DNA of 64,000 nucleotides from NCBI RefSeq assembly GCF_007644105.1, contig NZ_VFAC01000015.1:27263-91262 (forward strand). Direction: 5' to 3'. Shown here one piece after another: positions 1 to 9,043 of the stretch (its first letter is position 1; each line of letters opens with the position of its first letter). The notes below the pieces were generated by a model, which did no database searches, had not been told where the DNA came from, and worked only from the letters and a program-made list of their open reading frames with translations. Source of the stretch: Elioraea rosea. GTDB taxonomy: Bacteria > Pseudomonadota > Alphaproteobacteria > Acetobacterales > Acetobacteraceae. The position numbers and the translations under genes are program-made.

Positions 1-1
1 C

Positions 2-811
2 CGTGTCTCGGGCGGCGAGGGGCATGACCGGATCGTCACCCTCGGCGGCGACGACGTGATCGATGGCGGCGCCGGGGACGACGAGATCGCCCCCGGTGCC
101 GGCGACGACACGGTCGACGGCGGCGCAGGCGACGACACGATCGATGCCGGCGAAGGCAACGACGAGGCCCGGGGCGGTGAGGGCAACGACCGTCTCGATG
201 GCGGCGAGGGCGATGACCGCCTGTTCGGCGAGGCCGGCGACGATCTGCTCGCGGGCGGCGGGGGCAATGACTGGCTCGAAGGCGGCGAGGGGAACGACCG
301 GCTCGAGGGCGGGGCGGGGAACGACCACCTGGCGGGCGGAGCGGGCGACGACACCATCGCCGGAGGCGCCGGTGACGACGTGATCGAGGACGGCACGGGG
401 CGCGACCGCATCGTCATGAACGGCGGCAACGACACGGTGCGCAACGCGCGCGACGGCGAGCGTGACGTGTTCGTCTGGGATGACCTCGCGGCGCTGACCG
501 CGACGCCGGAATACGATTCGCTCGAATGGTTCGACGTGAGCGACCCGCGCGACGGCGACGTGATCGACCTCTCAGGCCTCGGAGACGGGCTGGTGCTCGA
601 ACTCTACGGCGGCGGCGAGGGAGAGACCGGGACGGCCGCGGTCTATCTCTCGGAGGCCGAACGCCTGGTCGGCAACTCCGTGCTCGCGATCGACTGGGCC
701 GAGCAGGTCGGCGACAGCCCGATCATGATCGGGCCCAGCCTCTGGGCGCATATCCGAACGGGAACGGGATGGTCCGTGGTGAAGCCGGTTGTCGGCGACA
801 CGTTCGGGTGA
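2..811 (+). CDS. RTX-type calcium-binding repeat protein, C-terminal part
   Basis: The reading frame is open to the left edge, so the gene starts outside the window and only about 269 residues are visible. The first ~120 visible residues are tandem nonapeptides of the GGxGxDxxx type (for example GGAGDDTI, GGEGNDRL, GGAGNDHL), the parallel beta-roll that binds calcium in haemolysin-type RTX proteins. The last ~130 residues are non-repetitive, acidic and free of cysteine, as expected for the C-terminal region that carries the type I secretion signal. Secretion by a type I ABC exporter is inferred from the family; no exporter gene is in view. Whether the missing N-terminus is a protease, lipase, adhesin or S-layer protein cannot be told. 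Confidence 0.85.
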   Translation, partial: RVSGGEGHDRIVTLGGDDVIDGGAGDDEIAPGAGDDTVDGGAGDDTIDAGEGNDEARGGEGNDRLDGGEGDDRLFGEAGDDLLAGGGGNDWLEGGEGNDRLEGGAGNDHLAGGAGDDTIAGGAGDDVIEDGTGRDRIVMNGGNDTVRNARDGERDVFVWDDLAALTATPEYDSLEWFDVSDPRDGDVIDLSGLGDGLVLELYGGGEGETGTAAVYLSEAERLVGNSVLAIDWAEQVGDSPIMIGPSLWAHIRTGTGWSVVKPVVGDTFG

Positions 812-848
812 CGCAGGCGATTGTCGCGCGGCGTGATGCCGCGCTGCC

Positions 849-1016
849 TCACTTGATCTTGGCTTCGCGGAAGACGACGTGCTTGCGCGCGACGGGGTCG
901 AACTTCTTCAGCTCGAGCTTGCCCGTGGTCGAGCGCGCGTTCTTCTTCGTCACGTAGTAGTAGCCCGTGTCGGCGGTGCTCACGAGCTTGATGAGAACGG
1001 TGTTCGACTTGGCCAT
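849..1016 (-). CDS. rpmG: 50S ribosomal protein L33
   Basis: A 55-residue basic protein beginning [20 protein letters not shown] and ending REAKIK, matching bacterial L33 over its whole length. It contains no cysteine, so it is the zinc-independent (C-minus) form of L33 that lacks the CxxC pairs. It is a component of the large ribosomal subunit near the E site. It starts with ATG at 1016 and stops with TGA at 849, and lies between the RTX gene (convergent) and the S41 protease gene (same strand, 33 bp upstream). Confidence 0.95.
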   Translation of the reverse strand: MAKSNTVLIKLVSTADTGYYYVTKKNARSTTGKLELKKFDPVARKHVVFREAKIK

Positions 1017-1049
1017 GATCGTCCGGTCCTTCGCGCCTTGGGCCGCACG

Positions 1050-2555
1050 CTAGCGCGCGGCTTCGCCCGGCGGGGCCGGGGCTTCGGCAAGTGAGCGGCG
1101 GAGAAGCCATAGCGCCGCGGTGATGTCAAGCGCGCCGCCCTCCGCCGCAGGGCAGGCGGAACGCCCGCCTGCCTCAGACGCGGCAGCGGGGGCGAAGCCT
1201 GCGCGCGCGTCGTGGCTGGCGGAGATCAGCCGCCCTGCCTCCTCGCGCGCGGCCGCCTCGCCGCGGCTGGTGCAGAGCTCGGGCATCACGCCGCGGCCCT
1301 GGATGCTGCCGCCGCGCGGCCCGAGAAGCCGCGCCCAGGTGATGTGCAACTCAGACCCGTCGGGCAGGGGGTGGACGTACTGGATCAGCCCCTTGCCGCG
1401 CGTCGCCGAGCCGACGACGACGGCGCGGCCGAGTTCCTGGAGCGCTGCGGCGACGGCTTCGGCGGCAGAGGCGGTCGCGCCGTCGACAAGCACCACGATC
1501 GCCATGCCTTCGGCGAGGTCCGCTCCGCCCGCGAGGTAGCTTCGCGAGGCGTCCGGGTGCCGGCCGCGCGCTGCCACCACCTCTCCGTCGGCGAGGAACA
1601 CGTCCGACACGGCGACGGCCTGCTGCAGGAGCCCGCCGCGGTTGCCCCGGAGGTCGAGGATCAGCCCGGTCGGCGCCGGCTGGCGCGCGGCGAGCCCCGC
1701 GACCAGCCGGCCGACGATCTCCCCGGTCTCGCGGCTGAAGCCGCTGACGGCGATGACGGGCCAGCCCTGGTGCCAGGAGAGCGAGGCGGTCGGCGGAAGG
1801 TCGGGCGCGCGGACGAGGAGCAGGGACTCTGCCGGGGCGGCGCGGCGCTGCACGACCAGCCGTGCCGCCGTGCCCGACGCGCCGGCGAGAGCGGCCTCGA
1901 GCTCCTCGAGCGCGAGCCCTGCCGTCGGCCGGCCGTCGATCTCGATGACCTTGTCGCCGAGCGCGAGTCCCGCCCGCCAGGCCGGGCCCTCCGGCACGAG
2001 CGCGCCGACGCGCGCCCCATTCCCCTCCGGCTCGAGCGAGAGGCCGAGCGTGCCTGAGCCGAGGCGCTGCCGGCGCTGCGCGCTTGCCTCTGCGAGCGGC
2101 ACGAAACGGGAGTAGGGGTCGAGCCCCGAGGCCATCTCGTCGAGAACGAGGCCGCGCCGCTGGGCCGGCTTCAGCCTGGCGAGGCGCGGCGAGGCGGCCG
2201 TCGCCGCGTTGAGCGCGGCCGCACCCGTGCGTCCCCAGGCCTCGGCATCGGCGGGTCGGGGGGCGGGCAGGATCGTGCGCGAGGTCGAGTCGAGCCCGAG
2301 CTCGAGCCTATCCGGTGCGATTACGACGGTGATCGATGGGTCGGCGACGGCGAGGCCCTTCAGGCCTGCGGCCATGCGCTGGGCGGGCACGAGCTGCTCG
2401 ATATGGCGGTCGCGCAGCGCGGCGAGGGCGGAGGCGAACACCGCCTGGTCGAGCACGGCCTCGCGGTCGGGCCGGATCTCGGCTGCTGCCGAGGGGCCTG
2501 CGAGCAGCGCGGCGAGGGCGCACAGGAGCGGGGCGGGACGCGCGCGTTTTCCCAC
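1050..2555 (-). CDS. S41-family C-terminal processing peptidase, periplasmic
   Basis: About 501 residues from a GTG start at 2555; the following residues (KRARPAPLLCALAALLAGPS) form a signal peptide, which is why this start is preferred over the longer TTG-initiated frame from 2633. A PDZ domain lies in the middle (around GLSLEPEGNGARVGALVPEG to LVVQRR), followed by an S41 tail-specific protease core with LDLRGNRGGLL. The probable nucleophile is the serine in DGATASAAEA and the probable general base is the lysine in ATRGKGLIQ. Members cleave C-terminal regions of periplasmic or membrane proteins. It is a divergent family member rather than a textbook CtpA, so the substrate is unknown. It is transcribed toward rpmG. 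Confidence 0.85.
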   Translation of the reverse strand: MGKRARPAPLLCALAALLAGPSAAAEIRPDREAVLDQAVFASALAALRDRHIEQLVPAQRMAAGLKGLAVADPSITVVIAPDRLELGLDSTSRTILPAPRPADAEAWGRTGAAALNAATAASPRLARLKPAQRRGLVLDEMASGLDPYSRFVPLAEASAQRRQRLGSGTLGLSLEPEGNGARVGALVPEGPAWRAGLALGDKVIEIDGRPTAGLALEELEAALAGASGTAARLVVQRRAAPAESLLLVRAPDLPPTASLSWHQGWPVIAVSGFSRETGEIVGRLVAGLAARQPAPTGLILDLRGNRGGLLQQAVAVSDVFLADGEVVAARGRHPDASRSYLAGGADLAEGMAIVVLVDGATASAAEAVAAALQELGRAVVVGSATRGKGLIQYVHPLPDGSELHITWARLLGPRGGSIQGRGVMPELCTSRGEAAAREEAGRLISASHDARAGFAPAAASEAGGRSACPAAEGGALDITAALWLLRRSLAEAPAPPGEAAR

Positions 2556-2658
2556 GGTCGACCGAGGTGGTTTGGGCTCGCCGGCTGCCGCGCGACTCCG
2601 CGCCGGGCCGGCTTGCACACCAGTGTGCGACAAGAGCGCAGCCGTTGCGAGCGGCCGT

Positions 2659-3342
2659 TCAGTTCCGGAACGAGGCGATACGCCAGGCCGTCAGGTCGAT
2701 CTCGCGTGCGATGTCGTCGATCGCGCCGGGCCGGACGATCAGCCCGCAGCCGAGAATATGAGACACGAGCGCAGAGGCAACGGCGTGGGCGTCCTGCGCG
2801 CGGGCGAAGGAGAGCTGGAAGCCGGTGACCTTCGCAAGGGTGAGCGACGTCGCCGTGCGCGGCCGGGCCCGCCCGCCCTGGCCTGCCTCGACCTTCTCCG
2901 ACGTCGACCCGAGCAGGCTGTTCGAGCGCCGGTCGACCGGCACGGCGCGAACCAGCACCCAGCCGCGCCGGGCGGCCGCCGTTTCGGGGAAGAGGTGGTC
3001 GATCGCCTGGGGCCGGCCCGCGATCGAGGAAGGAGCCTCGGCATGGCCGTGCAGCGCGGCGAAGGCGGCCCAGGCCTCCGCATAGAGCTTGCTGCCCTTC
3101 GCCTTCTCCTCCGGCATGACCCAGAGCTGGCGCTGTCCGTCGCGCGCACGCCAGCAGCGCGCATGCTTTGGCGAGAAGCCCTCGAGCGGCAGCCAATGCC
3201 CGCCGCCGCCCGGCATGGCCGGATCCTCGAGCCGCGTCAGCCACTCCTCGCTCGGAAAGGCGATGAAGGCGGTGTTCACCGGGCCGAGCCACTGGTCAAG
3301 GATGGCTTGGTGCTGGGCCCGAACGAAATCGGCGTAGGCCAT
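2659..3342 (-). CDS. Protein of unknown function downstream of topA
   Basis: A 227-residue protein that I do not recognise. It begins MAYADFVRAQHQAILDQWLG, has no signal peptide or membrane segment, and is rich in W, H and R in the first half (EEWLTRLED, GHWLPLEGFSPKHARCW, LWVMPEEKAKGSKLY). The C-terminal part (about 130-227) has mixed alpha/beta character. Codon use resembles its neighbours, so it looks like a resident gene. It starts 25 bp after the topA stop on the same strand and may be co-transcribed. A cytoplasmic location is inferred from the absence of export signals. Confidence 0.7.
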   Translation of the reverse strand: MAYADFVRAQHQAILDQWLGPVNTAFIAFPSEEWLTRLEDPAMPGGGGHWLPLEGFSPKHARCWRARDGQRQLWVMPEEKAKGSKLYAEAWAAFAALHGHAEAPSSIAGRPQAIDHLFPETAAARRGWVLVRAVPVDRRSNSLLGSTSEKVEAGQGGRARPRTATSLTLAKVTGFQLSFARAQDAHAVASALVSHILGCGLIVRPGAIDDIAREIDLTAWRIASFRN

Positions 3343-3367
3343 GCGCTCCTGCCTTCAGCCGTTGCCC

Positions 3368-5992
3368 TCAGCCGGCTTCCTTCTTCCTCGCCGGCACCTT
3401 CGCGCCGCGCTTGGCAGCCGCCTTGCCGCCACCCTTGGCCCCCCGCCCGCGCCCGGCGAGCGGCTTGCCCTTCTCCGCAAGCAGGCCCACGGCCTGGTCG
3501 AGGTCCATGTCATCCATCGCCACGCCCTTGGGCAGGTTGGCGACGGTGGTCCCGTGCTGGACATAGGGACCGAACCTGCCCTTGCGCATCGTGACCTCGC
3601 CGCCCTTGGGGTGGGGCCCGAGGAGCTTCACGCTGTCGAGCTTCTTGGCGAGAAGCACGACGGCGCGGTTCAGCCCGAGCGAGAGCACGTCGTCGTCCTT
3701 GTCGAGCGAGGCGTAGATCGGCCCGAGCTTCACGTACGGCCCGAACTGGCCGATGCCGGCGTGGATGGGCTCCTGCTTCTCGGGATGGATGCCGACAAGG
3801 CGGGGAAGCGAGAGAAGCCCCAGTGCCGTCTCGAGCGTCACGGAGGTGGGGTCCATGCCCTTCGGCAGGGAGGCGCGCTTGGGCTTCGGGACGGCGACCT
3901 TCTTCGCGCCCTTCTTCGGCTTGGGCGCCTCCGGGTCAGGCGCCGGGGCCTCGCCGAGCTGGACGTAGAGCCCGTATGGACCGGGGCGGAGCGTCACCTC
4001 CTCGCCGGTCTCCGGGTGACGGCCGAGCGAACGGATGTCCTCCGCCCCCGAGGCCTGGTCGCCGCCCACGTTCCGCGTGTAGCGGCACTCGGGGTAGTTC
4101 GAGCAGCCGATGAAGGCGCCGGTGTTGCCGCCGATGCGCAGGCCCAGCCGCCCGGTGCCGCAGCGCGGGCAGGCGCGCGGGTCCGACCCGTCGCCCTTGT
4201 CGGGAAACAGGTGGGGGCCGAGGTCGCGGTCGAGCGCGTCGGTCACGTCGGCGATGCGGAGTTCCTTCGTGTCTTCCACCGCCTTGACGAACTCGCGCCA
4301 GAACCCGGCAAGCACCTCGCGCCAGGCGGCACGGCCGCCGGAGACGTCGTCGAGCTGCTCCTCGAGCGCGGCGGTAAAGTCATACGCCACGTAGTGCTCG
4401 AAGAAGCCGACGAGGAAGGCGGTGACCAGCCGGCCGCGATCCTCCGGAATGAAGCGCCGCGCATCGAGCCGGACGTACTGCCGATCCTGCAGCACCTGGA
4501 GGATCGAGGCGTAGGTCGAGGGCCGGCCGATACCGAGCTCCTCGAGCTTCTTCACCAGCGAGGCCTCGGAAAAGCGCGGCGGCGGCTGGGTGAAGTGCTG
4601 GCTCGGTGTCACGCCCTTGAGGCCTGGCCTTTCGCCTTCCGCCATGGAAGGAAGCAGGTGGCTGTCCTCGTCCTCCGCCTCGCCTGGCGCAGGCGCGTCG
4701 TCGCGGCCCTCCCGGTAGAGCTTCAGGAACCCGTCGAAGGCAATCACCGAACCCGTTGCGCGGAAACCGACCTTGCCGTCCTCCGAGGCGATCTCGACGC
4801 TCGTCTGGTCGAGCTCGGCAGAGGCCATCTGGCTCGCCACCGCGCGCTTCCAGACGAGCTCGTACAGCCGCCGCTGGTCGTCGGAGACGGCGTGTGCGAC
4901 GTCCTCGGGCGTGCGCGCCACGTCGGTCGGGCGAACCGCCTCATGGGCTTCCTGGGCGTTCTTCGCGCGCGACTGGTAGAGGCGCGGGCTGTCGGGCAGG
5001 TAGGCCTTGCCCGCCGTCGCGCCGATATGGCTGCGGATGGCGCTGACCGCCTCCGCCGCCATCTGCACGCCATCGGTCCGCATGTATGTAATGAGACCAA
5101 CGGTCTCGCCGCCGATCTCCACACCTTCGTAGAGCTGCTGCGCCGTCCGCATGGTGCGCGTTGCCGAGAAGCCGAGCTTGCGTGCCGCCTCCTGCTGCAG
5201 CGTCGAGGTGGTGAAGGGCGCGGGCGGGTTCCGCCGCACACGCTTCTTCTCGACCGAGGCGATCCGGTAGGCAGCCGCCTCCGCGCGCGAGACCGCTGCC
5301 TTCGCGGCTTTCTCGTCGCCCAGGTCGAACTGGCCGAGCTTCCTGCCGTCGAGCGAGACGAGTCGCGCGGTGAAGGGCGTGCCGCCCGGCGTGGCGAAGG
5401 CGCCCTCGATCGTCCAGTACTCCCGGGGGCGGAACGCCTCGATCTCCGCCTCGCGCTCGCAGATGAGGCGCAGCGCGACCGACTGCACGCGCCCAGCGCT
5501 TCGGCTTCCCGGAAGCTTGCGCCAGAGCACGGGCGAGAGGGTAAAGCCGAACAGGTAGTCGAGCGCCCGGCGGGCGAGATAGGCGTCGATCAGGTCGCCG
5601 TCGAGGTCGCGCGGGGCGGCGAGGGCGGCCTTTACCGCTGCCTTGGTGATCTCGTTGAAGGTGATCCGCCGCACCTCGACGCCGGCAAGCGCGCGGCGGG
5701 AGGCCAGCATCTCCTTGACGTGCCAGGAGATGGCCTCGCCCTCGCGGTCAGGGTCGGTGGCGAGGAAGAGGCGCTTGGCCCCCTTCAGCGCCTGCGCGAT
5801 GGCGCGCACCTGCTTGTCGCCCCGGTCATCGGCCTCCCAGTCCATCGCGAACCCGTCATCGGGCCGGACGGAGCCGTCCTTGGCGGGCAGGTCGCGGACA
5901 TGGCCGTAGCTTGCGAGCACGGTGTAGTCACGGCCCAGATAATTGTTGATCGTCTTGGCCTTGGCCGGTGATTCGACGACAACGACATCCAT
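3368..5992 (-). CDS. topA: DNA topoisomerase I (type IA)
   Basis: An 874-residue type IA topoisomerase that relaxes negative supercoils. The N-terminal TOPRIM domain begins VVVESPAKAKTI and carries the acidic triad region ATDPDREGEAI (about 78-88). The catalytic tyrosine is in GLITYMRTDG at about residue 303. A four-cysteine zinc ribbon (CPRCG then IGCSNYPEC) lies near residue 630. It is followed by C-terminal repeats of the kind GPYGLYVQLG, FGPYVKLG and FGPYVQHG, and a lysine/alanine-rich tail, as usual in alphaproteobacteria. It lies 50 bp downstream of dprA, the common dprA-topA order. Confidence 0.97.
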   Translation of the reverse strand: MDVVVVESPAKAKTINNYLGRDYTVLASYGHVRDLPAKDGSVRPDDGFAMDWEADDRGDKQVRAIAQALKGAKRLFLATDPDREGEAISWHVKEMLASRRALAGVEVRRITFNEITKAAVKAALAAPRDLDGDLIDAYLARRALDYLFGFTLSPVLWRKLPGSRSAGRVQSVALRLICEREAEIEAFRPREYWTIEGAFATPGGTPFTARLVSLDGRKLGQFDLGDEKAAKAAVSRAEAAAYRIASVEKKRVRRNPPAPFTTSTLQQEAARKLGFSATRTMRTAQQLYEGVEIGGETVGLITYMRTDGVQMAAEAVSAIRSHIGATAGKAYLPDSPRLYQSRAKNAQEAHEAVRPTDVARTPEDVAHAVSDDQRRLYELVWKRAVASQMASAELDQTSVEIASEDGKVGFRATGSVIAFDGFLKLYREGRDDAPAPGEAEDEDSHLLPSMAEGERPGLKGVTPSQHFTQPPPRFSEASLVKKLEELGIGRPSTYASILQVLQDRQYVRLDARRFIPEDRGRLVTAFLVGFFEHYVAYDFTAALEEQLDDVSGGRAAWREVLAGFWREFVKAVEDTKELRIADVTDALDRDLGPHLFPDKGDGSDPRACPRCGTGRLGLRIGGNTGAFIGCSNYPECRYTRNVGGDQASGAEDIRSLGRHPETGEEVTLRPGPYGLYVQLGEAPAPDPEAPKPKKGAKKVAVPKPKRASLPKGMDPTSVTLETALGLLSLPRLVGIHPEKQEPIHAGIGQFGPYVKLGPIYASLDKDDDVLSLGLNRAVVLLAKKLDSVKLLGPHPKGGEVTMRKGRFGPYVQHGTTVANLPKGVAMDDMDLDQAVGLLAEKGKPLAGRGRGAKGGGKAAAKRGAKVPARKKEAG

Positions 5993-6042
5993 CAGATCGG
6001 TCCCTCGCGCCCGGTCATCCGGGCCTCTGTCGGCAATCCGCG

Positions 6043-7164
6043 TCAGCGTTCCTTCAGGGCTACACGATTGCCCGGCAGGCGGTCGAGCCGCCCCTCGAGG
6101 TCAAGGTCGAGGAGGGCCGCATGCACCGCGGCTGCGCTACATGGGGTTCGGCGCAGCACTTCGTCAACCGACACGGGTGTGTGGGAGAGAAGGGTCTGGA
6201 GGTGCCGCCGCGCCTCGGAGGCTTCGTCATCGGCGGCAGGGACGGCCTCGTCGTCCTCTGCCTCCTCTGTATCGGCGTGCGGCTCGGCCTCGCGGGCGCG
6301 ACGCGGCGGCGGGGCGGATGGGGCGGAGGCGGGAAGGGCGGCGAGCACGTCCTCGGCCGTCTCGACCAGCGTCGCACCCTGGCGGAGAAGGTCGTTCGAG
6401 CCGCGCGCACGCGGGTCGAGCGGCGAGCCGGGAACGGCGAAGAGCTCGCGCCCCGCTTCGAGCGCCATCCGCGCCGTGATCAGGCTGCCGGATTTCAGCG
6501 CAGCCTCGACGACGATCGTGCCCAGAGCGAGGCCGGCGACGATGCGGTTGCGGCGGGGGAACAGCTTGGCCATCGCCGCGGTGCCGAGCGGCGCCTCCGC
6601 CACCACAACGCCCCCCTCGGCAATGCGGGCCTGGAGGGCGGCGTTCTGCGGCGGGTAGGGCTTGTCGAGCCCGCCCGCAACGGCGGCAATCGTGACACCC
6701 CCTTCCGCGAGCGCGCCCTCATGCGCTGCCGTGTCCACCCCCCGCGCGAGGCCTGAGACGACGGCAAGCCCGGCATCGGCGAGGTCGCGCGCAAGACGCT
6801 CGGCGATGATCCGCGCGCCGGCGGAGGCGTTGCGCGCACCGACGATGGCGACGGCACGGCGGGAGAGATGCCCGGGCTCGCCCGCGACGGCGAGCGCGAG
6901 CGGCGCGTCATGCGTCGCGGCAAGCGCCTCGGGGTAGAGAGCGTCGGTGTCGAGGAGCAGCGCCGCGCCCATGGCGGCAAGCCTCTCCTCCTCCCGGCGC
7001 ACCTCCTCCTCGGACGGGATCGACACGGCCCGGCCGCGCGCGAGCCTCGGCAATGCCTCGATCGCCGCCGCCGCACCACCCTCGCGGGCGATCAGCGCGC
7101 GGATGGCGCCCGGGCCGAGCCCCTCGGCGCGCGCGAGGCGAAGCCGCGCGAGGCGCTCGCTCAA
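6043..7164 (-). CDS. dprA: DNA-processing protein DprA
   Basis: A 373-residue DprA/Smf protein, which binds incoming single-stranded DNA and loads RecA during transformation. Visible features are an N-terminal helical region (LARAEGLGPGAIRALI), a Rossmann-fold core with AIVGARNASAG (the family usually has VGSR), GLARGVDTAAHEGAL, PRRNRIVAGL and SGSLITARMALEAGRELFAV, then a proline/acid-rich linker. The C-terminal winged helix is TPVSVDEVLRRTPCSAAAVH. The start is a TTG at 7164 overlapping the plsY stop, so it is translationally coupled. It is the fourth gene of the pyrB-pyrC-plsY-dprA run. Confidence 0.93.
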   Translation of the reverse strand: MSERLARLRLARAEGLGPGAIRALIAREGGAAAAIEALPRLARGRAVSIPSEEEVRREEERLAAMGAALLLDTDALYPEALAATHDAPLALAVAGEPGHLSRRAVAIVGARNASAGARIIAERLARDLADAGLAVVSGLARGVDTAAHEGALAEGGVTIAAVAGGLDKPYPPQNAALQARIAEGGVVVAEAPLGTAAMAKLFPRRNRIVAGLALGTIVVEAALKSGSLITARMALEAGRELFAVPGSPLDPRARGSNDLLRQGATLVETAEDVLAALPASAPSAPPPRRAREAEPHADTEEAEDDEAVPAADDEASEARRHLQTLLSHTPVSVDEVLRRTPCSAAAVHAALLDLDLEGRLDRLPGNRVALKER

Positions 7165-7769
7165 GCCTCGTCCTTCTTCGAGGCCCCGATACGCGGCTCG
7201 GTTCCAGCGATCAGGCGGCGGATGTTGCCCTCGTGGCGGAGATAGACGAGCGCGGCGATGGCAAGGGCAGCGACGGCGGGCATGGGGCCGGCGAAGACCC
7301 AGGCGGCAAGAGGGGCAAGCGCGAAGGCGACCAGCGCCGAGGCGGAGGAGATCTTCGTGATCTTGGCGGTCGCGAGCCAGGCGGCGCAGGCGACGAGCCC
7401 CGCGGGGAAGGCGAGGGCGAGAAGCGTTCCGAGGCCCGTCGCCACCCCCTTACCGCCGGAGAAGCCGAGCCACGGGGTGTAGAGATGCCCGATGACGGCA
7501 GCGACGCCCGCGACCGCGCCGGCGAGCGGCCCCCACAGCGCTGCGGCGATCACCACGGCCGCGGCTCCTTTGCCGCCGTCGAGCACCAGCGTCGCGGCGG
7601 CAAGGTCCTTCCGCCCGGTGCGCAGCACGTTTGTCGCCCCGATATTTCCCGACCCCACCTTGCGGATGTCGCCGAGCCCGGCTGCCTTCGTCAGCACCAG
7701 GCCGAACGGTATGGACCCGAGCAGCGCACCGAGGATCGCGCCCATGAGCAGTTCGGGCGCGAGGCTCAT
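7161..7769 (-). CDS. plsY: Glycerol-3-phosphate acyltransferase PlsY
   Basis: A 202-residue polytopic membrane protein that acylates glycerol-3-phosphate with acyl-phosphate, the first step of phospholipid synthesis. Diagnostic motifs are GSIPFG near the N-terminus, GSGNIGATNVLR, and the loop LGFSGGKGVATGLGTLL. The last is the PlsY signature with the GGKG phosphate-binding stretch. ATG at 7769 overlaps the pyrC stop by 4 bp, and its own TGA overlaps the dprA start. A much longer open frame continues upstream, but it lies inside pyrC in another frame. Confidence 0.95.
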   Translation of the reverse strand: MSLAPELLMGAILGALLGSIPFGLVLTKAAGLGDIRKVGSGNIGATNVLRTGRKDLAAATLVLDGGKGAAAVVIAAALWGPLAGAVAGVAAVIGHLYTPWLGFSGGKGVATGLGTLLALAFPAGLVACAAWLATAKITKISSASALVAFALAPLAAWVFAGPMPAVAALAIAALVYLRHEGNIRRLIAGTEPRIGASKKDEA

Positions 7770-9043
7770 CCGAACACCCGCCGGCCTGCCTTCCAGGTGC
7801 CGAGCACGCGGCCCTGCATCGGCCTTCCGTCGAAGGGCGTGTTGCGGGCGCCCACGAGCGCCTCCTCCCGCACCTGCCAGGCGCGGTCGGGGTCGAACAG
7901 GACGAGATCGGCCGGCGCACCCTTCGCCAGCGTTCCCGCCTTCGCGCCGAGAAGCGCCGCCGGGCGGCACGTGAGCAGCGCCAGCGCCTCGGAAAGCCCG
8001 AGCTTGCCGGTGTGCACGAGGCCGAGCGTGACGGCGAGAAGCGTCTCCAGCCCCGCGCCGCCGGCTTCGGCCTGGGCGAAGGGAAGGCGCTTGGCGTCGG
8101 TGTCCTGCGGCTGGTGGTCCGACGCGATGGCATCGATCGTGCCGTCGGCCAGCGCGGCCACCACGGCCTGGCGATCCTCCTCCGTGCGCAGCGGCGGCGA
8201 GAGCTTTGCGTAGGTGCGCCACTCGCCGATGGCGGTCTCGTTCAGGTCGAAATACGGAGGGGCGGTGTCGCAGGTCACGCGCAGGCCGCGTGCCTTCGCC
8301 TCGCGGATCAGCCCGATCGCCTCCGCCGTCGAGACATGCGCGACATGGAGGTGTCCGCCCGTCAGCGCGGCGAGGCGAAGGTCGCGCGCGACCATCAGCG
8401 CCTCCGCCGCGGCCGGGATGCTGGGAAGGCCGAGGCGTGTGGCGAGCTCGCCTTCCGTCACCGCGCCTCTGGAGGCAAGGGAGGGTTCTTCCGGGTGCTG
8501 CACCACCATCGCGCCGAAGGCGCGGGCGTAGGAGAGCGCGAGCCGCATCGTCCGCGCCTCGGCGATCGCGTGCCGCCCGTCGCCGAAAGCCACCGCGCCC
8601 GCCTCCTGCAGCAGCCCCATCTCGGCAAGCTCGCGCCCCGCGCAGCCCTTCGTCGCCGCCGCACAGGGAAGCACGGTGACGGAGCCGAACGAGGCCGCAC
8701 GGCGGGCGACGAACTCGACCAGCGCCGGCTCGTCCAGAGGCGGGTCGGTATCGGGTAGCACCATCAGCGTGGTCACGCCGCCGGCAGCCGCCGAGGCGGC
8801 AAGGCCAGCGAGGCTCTCCTTGTGCTCTTCCCCAGGCTCGCGGAGCCCAACCCGCATGTCGACGAGGCCGGGCGCGAGCACCGCACCGCCGCAGTCCACG
8901 ACCTCCGCGCCGTCGGGTGCGTCGTCGGCGATGCCCTCGATCGCTCCGTCGCGCACGATAAGCGTTCCCGTGCGGTCGAGCCCCGCGGCGGGGTCGATCA
9001 GCCGCGCGCCGGTGAAGGCCCGGAAGGTATTCAGGCGGCTCAC
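7766..9043 (-). CDS. pyrC: Dihydroorotase-like protein, probably non-catalytic (PyrC' type)
   Basis: A 425-residue amidohydrolase-superfamily protein paired with aspartate carbamoyltransferase. The family metal motif DxHxH reads D62-M-R64-V-G66 here, so both histidines are gone. The TPHH-type segment is replaced by DTAPPYFD and HCED by HPEE. The histidine in LHVAHVST and the aspartate in AIASDHQPQ remain. Pseudo-dihydroorotases of this kind act in some bacteria as a structural partner of PyrB, with catalysis supplied by a separate active PyrC. That role is inferred here. It starts with GTG overlapping the pyrB stop (GTGA) and overlaps plsY by 4 bp. Confidence 0.88.
   Translation of the reverse strand: MSRLNTFRAFTGARLIDPAAGLDRTGTLIVRDGAIEGIADDAPDGAEVVDCGGAVLAPGLVDMRVGLREPGEEHKESLAGLAASAAAGGVTTLMVLPDTDPPLDEPALVEFVARRAASFGSVTVLPCAAATKGCAGRELAEMGLLQEAGAVAFGDGRHAIAEARTMRLALSYARAFGAMVVQHPEEPSLASRGAVTEGELATRLGLPSIPAAAEALMVARDLRLAALTGGHLHVAHVSTAEAIGLIREAKARGLRVTCDTAPPYFDLNETAIGEWRTYAKLSPPLRTEEDRQAVVAALADGTIDAIASDHQPQDTDAKRLPFAQAEAGGAGLETLLAVTLGLVHTGKLGLSEALALLTCRPAALLGAKAGTLAKGAPADLVLFDPDRAWQVREEALVGARNTPFDGRPMQGRVLGTWKAGRRVFG

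Noticed and set aside
110..400. Short tandem DNA repeats that could suggest a CRISPR or minisatellite
   Set aside because: The ~27-bp periodicity encodes GGxGxDxxx nonapeptides in one frame; there are no unique spacers.
3341..5971. Long plus-strand open frame opposite topA
   Set aside because: topA on the other strand has all its motifs in order; the opposite frame has low-complexity composition and no domain.
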